Part shown: positions 13,601 to 25,600 of the stretch, one piece after another
How positions within the stretch are numbered: the stretch's first letter is position 1
Layout: every line of letters starts with the position of its first letter
Source: Fragum whitleyi
Taxonomy: Eukaryota; Mollusca; Bivalvia; Cardiida; Cardiidae
Direction of reading: 5' to 3'
NCBI GenBank assembly: GCA_948146395.1
Contig: OX411547.1
Location: 33,377,868 to 33,441,867, forward strand
Length of the DNA: 64,000 bases
The notes under the pieces: model-generated
What the model saw: the letters and a program-made list of their open reading frames with translations, nothing else
Told to the model about the DNA's origin: nothing
The model's database searches: none
Made by a program: the position numbers and the translations under genes

Positions 13601-16600
13601 CAATACGCTGCATGTGATGAATACAAGTCTCAGTAAATCCCCAACCGTACTTATGTTGAGATCACTTTAATGCTTTATGCTTCAAAAAAAGCGATCTACA
13701 ATTTTACATTTTCATTCTCTTAGAAACCGTACTTTTATTAACGCAATTATTTTTAAACAACGAATTTAAATGGCTAGCTAATGGGTCCTTTTAAAACTTA
13801 GTAGTCATGTCAAAACCATATATTAACTTTAATTAAATTATACAAACATGTTTTGTCAACAAGTTCCTTTGATAATAACTGAAAGGAAAACAGCGAGGCT
13901 GCCATCTTCAAAATAAGATGTTTTAATACTCTACATCTAAACATCTTTATCAATAATCGGATTTTTAGCAGATAAGCTTTTGCTATAAGAAAAAGTGAAA
14001 AAGTGATCCCCATATTCTCATGCTTGTCATTAAGGTACACGTAGATATCATTCATTAACTCTCTTAACAGACTGCCATCTTGACTGCCAAACTGAATTTC
14101 ACAGTAAGACCATTTCTCTAACTTGCTCAGGCAGCAGATCAATACCATCTTAAACGGATTAACTTATCCGAAAAATCTTTTTAGAAGTATCTTCAAATGT
14201 TTACAAAAATCCATATTCACATTTATTTACACAAGTAATCAAGCAGTTTTTCCATTTGGCAGCCATCTTGACGACTATACTTATTCAAAACTTCATTCAA
14301 GGTGTTCACCAGGAATTTCAAATTAGCCTCTTTTCAGTTAAATTAAGTGCAAAATTAAGATGAATTATTTAGTAGCAAGTACATTTATATTTTTAGTGGT
14401 CTTGGCTGCCATCTCGACTTTTTTCGAACTAATCCAAGATCAAAATGCACCATCATCGAGATTCTTTATAGGCTAGACCTTAACTACTTGAAAATTGTTT
14501 ACTGTTAAATACCTTGCAAACTTTAAGCATGAAGTAAAAAGCTTGTGTTTCCCGGCTGCCATCTTCAATTTGAAGATTTTCATAACACTAGATGAGAGAT
14601 GTAACTAATCAGATATTTTGAGGTCATAAACAAGCTTACAAAAGTTTAATTAGAAAACTCTAAACAAATTTCTACGATTCTTATATCTCACATAAATCGA
14701 GAATTACTTATAAAAAACACTTATTATTACATGTGGCGGCCATCTTGATTACCATACTCATAACTAATGTCATGTTATGCTTTTATTTGTTACACAGCTT
14801 TAGGGTAATATCTTAACAATAAAATGACCACTCATATCGGTTTTATATTTCAAAAAAGTGATCTACGGAGCCGAAAGCTTGATTTTTGATAGTCCTGGCT
14901 GCCATCTCGATTTTTTCGAAATGCTCAATGATGACAAGATGTCATCAACCAGATTCTGGTTGGGGAAGGTATTGGCTACAAGAATCAGTCAAGAAAAAAA
15001 CTTTGAACCCTACTTCCAGGTTCAGCTAAAATATGCCATATTTCTGCCGGACTAAATATGTCATATCTTTTACTAGCTGCAATAATGTACCCATCTCTCT
15101 GATATGCTGCCGGTCGAGGGCTACAATTTCCACCCTATTTGTTTTTTGTTGCAGTTATCAAGTTTATGTTTTTCAAACTGAGAGGTCATTTAAGAACTAA
15201 TGTCATTCTTACCTAAGTTTTGAAAGCAAATAATGTTACAGGAACCGATACATCACTTATATTTTTCTTAAAAAAGTGTTTCTTTTTAATTGTTCAAATT
15301 TTCGAAGTTTGGAGGCCATGACAGTTATGTTGATCATGTGATTTATTTTGACGTCACTTTGTTTACTAATTCTATGCTGTCAAAACAGGTGCTGGGTAAA
15401 AAGTATAGTAGCTATTTTTACCTACCTTTCAAAACCTTTGCGAATTTGAAGCATCTAGTAGCCTGTATCTATCTACTACCTTACCAATTTAAGTGACTTT
15501 ACAAAACTTTTCATTTAATTTTCATCTTTTATAATGATCAAAGCGAGTTTGTTTACGAAAAATACTACGACTCCCAAATATGGTGACCTGAATTTGCATT
15601 AGCTGAATTTTGGCGGGAAACGGGAGAACTCACGAGACTTTCAATAACATCAACCCAAAATGGCTGACTTTGAAGGGAGAAAAATACGATTTTCAGACAG
15701 TGATACAAATTAAAAGTGAGATTCTTGGGATATTTAAATTTATGCCGATAAATTTTTATTGGGACTTATAAATAAACTATCAAGGTAGGTTTAGATTGTA
15801 AAATGGTGTTTTTAGAATTAACACATATTCCAAAAATTGACCTAAAAGTGCCCGGAGTGAATCAATCCGGGCGCTGCAATATAGAACAGAGGGAACGCGT
15901 CGTAACCCCATCCCACATCAGACTATCAAAAGGGATGGGGGTACGTTATCGCAACTAATCTTTTACCATTGTCCTCTAAATGCAAAATGCGCGTTAAAAG
16001 ATGTGATCAGGCGATACTGTGTGCGTCATGCTCTTGATTAACTCGCAGACACTGTGTAGAAGGTAAATACATTGATGAATTGAAATATTTAATAATATAA
16101 AAATTCAAAAATTGATAAATGATGTTCTAGATTAATAAGTTAAAACATTTTGTAAAAGAAAGAATATATTTCAATAAGCAACCTCGTTTTTATCCATCAT
16201 GTTTTCATAGGTATTGAATGGTAAAGGGTTTAAGATGAACATTTAAAATCTTAAAAGATCAACGAAATTAATTATTACTTGGTATGATTTTGTTTATTTC
16301 TTTGAAAAAAATGTGTAGGCCGAAACAAGTAAAGCCGGTGGGCCGAAACAACCTAGGCCAAAAACTACTTAAGGCCATAAGAATACAAGGGCCGAAAAAA
16401 CTTAGGGCCCAAACGACAGGGAACCATTACATTGCGTTCTAAGAAAAATCGACCTTTTGAATGGATAGGGTTTAATTTTCTTGACTGTGAAAGTTGTATC
16501 TAAAATGACCCAAAAGCATATGTATTTGAGAATACAAAGCATATTCGTGAGTTTATAATGAAACACCTCTTATGTTTTGAAAAATTGGGTATCCTATCAG

Positions 16601-19600
16601 ATTTAATGATGTATGCATATAGAAATGTTTCAACTGCATCTTGAAAAACGATTCTGGTTCTTTTTTTTGCCAAAATTGCATCGGTACAAACATTCAAAAG
16701 AAAATGAAAAATATAATTAGAGTTAAATCTAATTTTCATAAAAAAAATGATAAAGATTTTATAAATGTAAATTTTGTATTTTGACATTGACTTTGTTACG
16801 ATGAAAGCTAAAGAATTCATTCTCAAAACAATGGATTTATTCATAACGTGCATTTTTAAGAAAAATTGCCATATTTGACATGCTTTGGTCTTGTAGTCTC
16901 CGGTTTTGATAAAATTTAAACCCAAATGTAGATACCTATGCAAACTTTTAAAATTGACTTTAATAATGTTTCTATGTGATCTGGTTACCTTGGCAACCGA
17001 CAATGAAATTAAAATAGCCATTTTATTCATTATGAATGGTCATTATCAATGATTTAGGGAGAATATTTTCTATAAACCCTGTACATATGCACCCAAAAAT
17101 TTTAGATAAACTGTCGCGTATTATCTAATATAGTTACAAAGACAGGTTTACATTACAACAAAAATATCTTAATTTAGTTAATTTAGTTTCAAATTGTTTT
17201 GCTTTTCCCTATTTACGACCATCTTAATTTGCTTATGTTAAGGGAATCTTATTTGTTTAATGAACAAGTTATCACCCCTCCAATTGCTTTAGGTGTAAGT
17301 TACCTTGGCAACGGTATCTATAGCCTAAATCATACTCAGCAATATTAAAAAATATTATACGTCTAGGTCATCTTGAAAGTTTAACACCCTGATGAACAGA
17401 TAATAAATGTTGGTAAATATCTAACATAGAGATCTCTTTCAAAAATCGTGAAAAAAATGTTGGGACTATATGTATTTTATACCCTGAAAAATATGATTTC
17501 ACTATTGATAAAGATTCATTAATCACGTATCAAAATATTTGTAAAAGATAAATCTGATTAATGTAGCTATTGTATTTTGAACATAATATCTAAAATTTAA
17601 GTAATTTTATATCAGTAAATGAAAACAGTTCCCTTATTCAAGGAACTTAATTGATGTTCAACAGGTCATTCTTCAGTCCAACAGCATTTATTACTCGCAA
17701 TTATATAATAAATCAGCAACGACTTCTAAAATTGATTCATTTTTACACTTCGACGAACATCTATCTATAATTTGACAATCAGGGGGGGGGGGGGGGGGGG
17801 AGTCATGCGAAGTTTTCTTCAAGGTTAATATAATGGATAAGTTTTTCAACTTATTGAATTGCCTGAGGGCTATTTAAAAGAACATTTCACCGAAGCATTA
17901 ATGTTTAAAGCATAGTTCCCGCTTATCTTAAAATTTTTAAGGACAATTTACAATTTAATTACCACATCTGGATTTTAGTTTCGTCCACAAAGCTATGTGT
18001 TTAAATTAATCCACGAAGCAATTTGCTTAAGGGTCACCAAAGGATCATTCATGTGAAATTTTTCTGAAATCCATCTAGATAGAGGACCGCCAGAAACCGA
18101 TATCCATAAGAATTGGGGAAATTCCATTTTTTAGCTATGAAAATAATTTCCTAAGTCACAAAAAGATCTTTCCTGTAAAGCTATGTTTCCGCTGTTTATT
18201 TAAAAATAGTTAAATCTAAGAAATAAATTCTATCTGGTATTCGGAAACAGTTTGTATAAATTTGTTTGAAGAGAAGAATGCAACCAGGGGCCCGGGCTGA
18301 CGAACAGTGTCGTGACAATGTCTCATGTAGACCAGTGGAGTTTAAACGGGAGCTTACCGTAGCAAAGTCCGAAAGTAACTCCTTCAACGTCAGATAGGTG
18401 GTCAGATGTCAAATAGCCGCCACAGCCACCAAAATGTATTTCCCACTGAACAAAGAACTTGTCGGCTATATTTCGATCAGAAGGTAAAGGCGATGCGTCT
18501 GTCTTCCATCTAGACACGGTGCCTTGCGAATCACCGGCAACTCGACCAGTGGTTGGCACATTGGCTGCATTAAACAATAGTACGAAATAATTATTTTGAT
18601 TTCCATCGCAGTTGATGAAAGTAACATCTGTCTCATTAACGCTGTATCCATTGGTATCATCCTCATTCACTGATGATGTTTCCAATAGTCCAACATAGAG
18701 ATAAGGGGACATGGCAATATTCGTAATGTTGTTATAACCGATATTTGAGTTGTACTGAATAGTAATATTGATGTCGGCGAAGTCAGATATCTGTCCATAA
18801 ACTACCTGATATTGGATTCCATCTGTACGTTTATGTCTAACAAGGATTTCGTTGTTGTTGTTGTAAAGATCGTCAATGTTGATTGTTATCAAGTCTGTTT
18901 TAGCTATGTAGGTATAGATGCGATCAGGAAAGAATTCACAATAAACGACATAAGTTTCGCCATTACCATTATCTATTGTATACTCGCCATTAGAAGGGTT
19001 GTGGTTTCGATTGTAGACGTCAAAACAAGACGAAAGCGGTATATCTGAAAAGTAAAAAAAATTTCCGGAAAACTGCTGCTGTAAAATATTTGTATCGGTA
19101 TCATAAGACCTTTTTTTTTTTATTTTAAGACTTTACAACAAAATACGTATGTAATATACCACTTCAACGTCTTAGCTATTATCAAATTGTTTAAAGCTTT
19201 CTATTTCACTTGTCAGTGACTATAAAATAACATTTTCAGATTTTAACTTTCACTGTGATTTCTAGAAGAATGTTCCTTCCATAGTTGTTTGCGGATTCCT
19301 CACATCTTGAAGATTATGGCACAGTTAATCGGATTTCTTTCAGCACGCTGCAATAATCATCGGCCAATAAATACGGTTTATTAAATACCCCCTTTGTACC
19401 TAACCTGAGCTGATGTGAGGTGCTGTAATCGTCAATTGACAGTCATATGACGTAAGTCGTCCAAAGTTTGTTATATCATTGCCCTTACAATACCAATAAA
19501 CTTAAATGAAACTTTGTAGGTATGTTCATATGTTGACGCGAAACAAGATGGCAAAAAAAGAAGACAATTATGGTACTAAATCGCTCATCTGAGTAGAAAA

Positions 19601-22600
19601 ATTAAAAAAAAGAGCCAGATTTTTTTTTAATGCATTTAGATTTTTTGTCAAAGATACACCCAAGGAGCATCTCTGCCAGTAATGAACGTGTCTACAGTTT
19701 GTGACGTCCTAAAAAAGCTCGAGATTGCCAGTTTGACCCATTGACAGACAAAAGCAAATAATGGATTAGTCGCTTTCCGCTACAGTTTATTGCGAATACG
19801 TAAATAAGTCAAATTGTTAATTTTCTTAAATCTGATATTAATTTCTGAAATTTATCTTTGGAAAACGGGCTTAGAAGAAGACGCAATATAGTTGTTTGAA
19901 GCACTTTCAGTTGGCATCATGACTTCAATAAGGGGTCATTCCATTTTCAACCCGCCGAAATCAGTATTTGCATTTTTGTAAAATTAATAGGTCGATTTTC
20001 AAGGAGAAATATTTATTCAGAATTTCAAAGACAGTCCGAGTTATTCATTTTTTCCTATTAATTCGAAGAGAATACGTTAAACGTTATCGACTTCTTGACT
20101 TTTGAGCTTTGGTTCTATTTTGTTTTCTTTTTTGATATGCATTGATGAAGATACCGAGATGTCAGATATAGAGGGTGAGAGGATGGAAGGGAGCAGACGG
20201 GTAGCATTAGATAAATGTATTCTCTCTTATTACTTTTATATCGGCTATTTCTGTCCATCTTTGGACTTGTATTAGGGTCTTTATCGAACTCTAAGACTAT
20301 TTTGGGGATACGTAATTCAATATATCATATGTTGACTAAAGCATGTTTGTTTATAAAGCAAGTCACATTCTTCATCTACGAGGAATACAGTGAAACGACG
20401 TCAAGTGACAAAACAACGTCTATGTGTGTGGCTGACATTACAATACAAAAAAGTTTGTCAGGCTACTGTACCAAGTAAAGAAGAAAATAATCCAAAAGTC
20501 AATTTCCTACAATTTCTTGCTAAGGTTGATGTAAAGTGTTTGAGGCCCAATTTTAAAACACTTCATTTGCCAAGAAAAAGCAGTATGTCCAGGTTTATTA
20601 TATATCAAAATGAAGCTGTTCATGAGCATAAGCAATTAAGCAACACAAGACTGCCATAGCAATAGCAGTATAGCCAAAACATTGTGGAAAGGGTCATTTT
20701 GTACAGAGCAAGCAACTGCAAGACTGTTGGATAAAATTGGCTCATATTTGAACAAAGTACAGACATAAGAACTACCCAGGTACTACTACAAACATTGGTT
20801 TCAAAACTCGAGCCCAAAACGTAGTTATGCAAGCAATATATTTTGACTTATTTAATAAACGCATATGTCATATGTGTCATTCTAATTTTGTAAACGTGTA
20901 GATCTTTGAAAGGTATGGTGTGTTATCATAACATAAATAAACATTAATAGTTTATATACCTGTATAGTTGTCTAGCAATATATCAATTTTTATTTCACTG
21001 AATGATAAATATATAGTAATTTATTATAGATCATTGAATTCAAAAACTATAATTTGAAATAAATCGCAGAAAACATTTGACAATATTAATGCTGTTGCAC
21101 CATACCTAACATTTATTTTGAAAACAGACCAAACCGGTTTGACATGTATGTTGACAAAATAAATGGAAATTGATTGTTTCAAAAGAGCCTTTTGATACCG
21201 AGTTTTATATCTAAGGTTGTGGTAGTACTTAGGTAGTACTTTAGACTGTACTTTGTTAAAATATGAGCAAATTTTATCCAACCGTCATGCAGTTGCATGT
21301 TCTCTACAAAATGATCCTTTTCCACAATGTTTTGGCTTGACCGCTTTAGCTATGGCGGTCTTATGTTGCTCAACTGCTTGTGAACAAAAAGAAAAAAAAA
21401 CTTCATTTTGATATATAATATACCTTGACATACTGCTTCTTCTTGGCTAATGGAGTGCCCTTGAAATTTGGTCTCGAACACTTTACATGAACCTTAAGGA
21501 GACAAAGGATGTGGATGATATTACCTTCTTGTTGGTATTAATCATTCCTATGACTATTTAAACAAAAGTATGGACTTACTTGTGTATAAAAGTCCGTCAA
21601 GTTTCGACATCGAATTGATCAAAGAAGTCTAGTAGGATAATTACACAATACACCGCTTAGTTCCTCATATAACAAATGTGCAAATTAATGTTTAAGTTAT
21701 CCATTTGATATGTTGTAAATAAGAAGTTTTTTTTGTTTTGTTTTTTTTATTTCACCATGTGGTGCCATTTCTTGTGACTAAAATACCAAAGCGGCAATGT
21801 TATCTAAAAGACCTTGCCATGATTATTATTCCTGATAAGTTTGATTGAATTGAATCTACATAATACTTTAAGAAGGATTATTTTTAACGTTTCAGCTTAT
21901 GGGGCTATTTTACTCTGGAACCCGTTTCGCTAATGTTATCAGTCCGATCACGATTAAACGAAGGAGTGAATATGTCCATTTGAGTGAATATTTTTTTTAA
22001 TTTTAATTTTTTCAAATTTTCTCGGATTCCTTTCTAGATCTCGCTGAGGTTAGAACGGTTATTTAGCTATGCACATGCAAAATAATCCAGTACAATATAT
22101 TGTAATAAATGAGATAAATTGAAAACATTTGGTTCGCCATCATTTCGATGTTTGATTTTACCCACATAGTGGCATTAGTTGTTAATTTACTGTAAGAATC
22201 GACCATTTTATGATCATAACTGAAAACATTTGCTTACCCTTCCAAGTGACACAAAAAGTGGGTATTACAGAATCAATAGTTTTGTGGGTTTTTTTACACA
22301 TATATAAATTACTTACTTTTTTAAAAAAACAAACAACTCTCTCATTACGCAATATAGATTCTTGTTTGTCATGCTTCAAGCACAACATTTATTATTTTAA
22401 ATTATAAGGAAAGTTAAACAACCTACGGTCGAAACCATACAATTTTTAATAAATAGGAGGATTTCTTATTCAACAACACCAACAGTAACAAAAACAAAAA
22501 CAACAACAACAAAACCGCTGCACTCTATAAAATCCTTTTTTTTTTTTCTTTCTCTTTTCGTGTGAGCAAATAATCAAGCAAAAAGAAAATGCAATAATTG

Positions 22601-25600
22601 AACGGCGATAATTAGCCAGATGAAGCATGTCTAAACTATATGTAACTGTTGTAGTTACAAGGATACGACAACGAGCTTTGCACTAAAACCGTTGGTTAGA
22701 GTTATCGGTAATTTTATATGTAAGCAATGGAATGTAATATCCATAAATAGTTCGTTTCAAAACCGTCCATCTATAGTTCGTTTCAATACCTTCCATATAG
22801 ACACAAAACTATAAAAATTTGAAGAATTACATACAAAAATAAAAATAAATAAAATGGATGAGCCTTTTCTTTTCATCTTGTCTTTCTAACAATTATGTAT
22901 TCTTATACATGCAAATACTCCACCGGAAAACAACCAACCAAACAGCAATGATAATGAATAATAATGATGATAAAGTCATGCAACGAAAACTTGGTACAGA
23001 TGATTATTTTCTAGAGCATATGCATTTTTTACATGCTGTCCAATATTCGATTGCTCCTTATTCGGCGCGACAGCCGGTGTACTCTCACTGGAAAGGGACT
23101 CGGCAGAGTAAGCTAAATTAACAATGCAATTACAAGAACTTAGATATCTTCAAATAGATATTTAGATATCGACGAGAAAAGTGTAGTTCGACGAATTTAG
23201 TTTTAAAAAGAACTCGATAAATATGCATCAATATGCAAGTATATGGCTACTCTTCGGTCAGTTTGCTGATTTACCCTTTTTGGTTTTGTAAAAAACGGAC
23301 AATTTTGGAATACTATCTCGCTGTTGCCTTTATTACAGAATCTATAAGGTTTGAAAGGTAGAAGAACGGACAAAATGTTTGGATTTTTTTCTAAAATTTT
23401 GAAACATAAAATTCTTTGTGGTATAAGATGGAATAATATGATTTTACATTATTGTGTTTCATTCATTTGTTTAAGATTTTCGCTGAAAAGTTGGTCCGTA
23501 CTGAAATAAAACAGATAATAGTTTTCTGTCCACTTTCATCGACAGTTTTGTAGTCCTTGGATAAAATATGTTTCCTACTTACAAAACCTATAGTTTTATC
23601 TTACAATGAATAGATGATTTATGATCATTCATGTTAAGCCCTTGATCAATCTGAAAAGCCTTTGATAAAAGTCTACTTTTAGGCAAAATCTGCGGACGTT
23701 CATAAAACTTAATCAGAAATTTTAGTATGGACAGAATGAAATACACTGGGCGGACTTACAAAACGTAGGGTGTATTTACTTTGGAGTTTTATCCAAATTT
23801 ACTTCATAATTCATTATCCAAACTGCATTCGCCTAAATTATAATTACCCTTATAAAGGACCTTACCGTTAAAGCAAAGAAAGAGTTTAAGGTGGGAGAAC
23901 AATATAAGAAAATAAAAGGCAGTGATAGGTGTAATTTCTGTCATTGAATTCAGTCATAATAAAGGGCTAGATGTGAGACATTTTGTTATAATATCTGAAT
24001 GTTTACAGACTTACCATAGCAAAGTCCAAAAGATACCCCCTCAACGTCAGATAGATGGTCAGATGTCAAATAGCCGCCACACCCACCAAAATGTATTTCC
24101 CACTGAACAAAGAACTTGTCGGCTATATTTCGACTGGAAGGTAAAGGGAATGCGTCTGTCTTCCATCTAGACACTGTGCCTTGTGAGTCGCCCGCCACTC
24201 GTCCAGTGGTAGAAACATTGGCTGCATTAAACAATAGAACGAAATAATTATTTTGATTTCCATCACAGTTGATGAAAGTAACATCTGTCTCATTAACGCT
24301 GTATCCATTGGTGTCATCCTCATTCACTGATGATGTTTCCAATAGTCCAACATAGAGATAAGGGGACATGGCAATATTCGTAATGTTGTTATAACCGATG
24401 TTTGAGTTGTACTGAATAGTAATATCGATGTTGGCGAAGTCAGATATCTGTCCATAAACTACCTGATATTGGATTCCATCTGTGCGTTTATGTCTGACAA
24501 GGATTTCACCTCTGTTGTTGTAAAGATCGTCAATGTTGATCGTTGTCAAGTCTGTTTTAGCTATGTAGGTATAGATGCGATCAGGAAAGAATTCACAATA
24601 AACGACATATAATTCGCCATTGCCATTATCTAATATATACTCGCCATTGGGTGGATTATCGTTTTGGTAATAGGCTTCAATACAAGATGAATATATCGGC
24701 ATGAAATCTGAAAAAAATTTTTTTTAGAAAAATGATAACTACCAACATGAATTTAAGGTTTACTGCGTTCGAAAAGAAAGGGTACACTTACATTTTTAAT
24801 ATCTCGAAATTTACATGACGAAACGTCACAAATTTTCATGTGAAATCCCCTATTGACTTTTGACTAAGGATCTTTTGAGAAAACATCTTACAGAATGCTG
24901 AAGATATCAGATCGAATGCAGCAGTTAGTTTTAGGTAAGGGTAGTGTGCAACATGCGGCTGATATACTATTGTTCTAAAATTCTATTCACTTCATTTCTT
25001 GTGCCTAATACTATCAAGTTGACATCTGAATTACATGTGTACACAATACAACGTCGTTGATGGACGTACAATTTACGTTTCGAACAAAAAGTAAACTTGT
25101 GAAAAGAAAAAAAGAATATCACAGTGTTAAATTAACTTTCATGTTCTAATTGAAAATCTTTTTGTTTTAGTGTACCCGTTTGATTAACATGCGAAAAAAC
25201 TATGAATCAAATACGGTATTGTGAATTGTGATTGTAATACATTTGAATACAATCGACGAGTCAAATTCGACTTAAACTGCAACGTTTTTCATAACGTAAC
25301 TGACCAATCGAGGTAGTGGTTTGTAACTTTGACGCACATGCAACGCATTCGCGCATTTCCAAACAAAGATTATGATTGCTATGGAATCTTAGGATAAACT
25401 CTGCATTGCCGTATAAGTGCGTCTCTCCTTAGAGAAAAGGTTGTAGGGAGGGTAATGTGAACACCATTTAAGCTGCTTGCGGGAATGCAGTTTGCAAAAT
25501 TGCTAAAATATTTGATTTGGTGACTGAATTCTGAGTCTTATCCAAAGTATGACATCGGTTTTAAATAGTAGTTAGATTTTCATCAACTTCATAAAAGTTG

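Larger units (their letters stand above)
6537..16425. mobile_element. Foldback-like insertion of 9.9 kb with GGCC minisatellite ends
   Basis: Copy 1 of the segmental duplication has a single ATTATATTG (2019-2027) where copy 2 has ATTATATTG (6528-6536), 9889 bp of extra DNA, then ATTACATTG (16426-16434). This is an empty site with a 9-bp target duplication carrying one mismatch. The left end (about 6543-6645) and right end (about 16317-16420) are inverted relative to each other. Both consist of short spaced units of the type GTTGTTTCGGCCC every 15-20 bp. Short tandem repeats in the terminal inverted repeats plus a 9-bp duplication recall foldback elements. No transposase frame was found; it appears non-autonomous or composite. 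Confidence 0.72.
5291..19044. repeat. Segmental duplication, copy 2, interrupted by a 9.9 kb insertion
   Basis: Matches copy 1 from position 2 onward. The match stops at 6536, jumps over the insertion 6537-16425, and resumes at 16435, where copy 1 continues at 2028. Both copies carry the long poly-G (here 17782-17800) and end at a GON exon. Above 19044 the sequence no longer matches the region above 4648. Confidence 0.8.
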
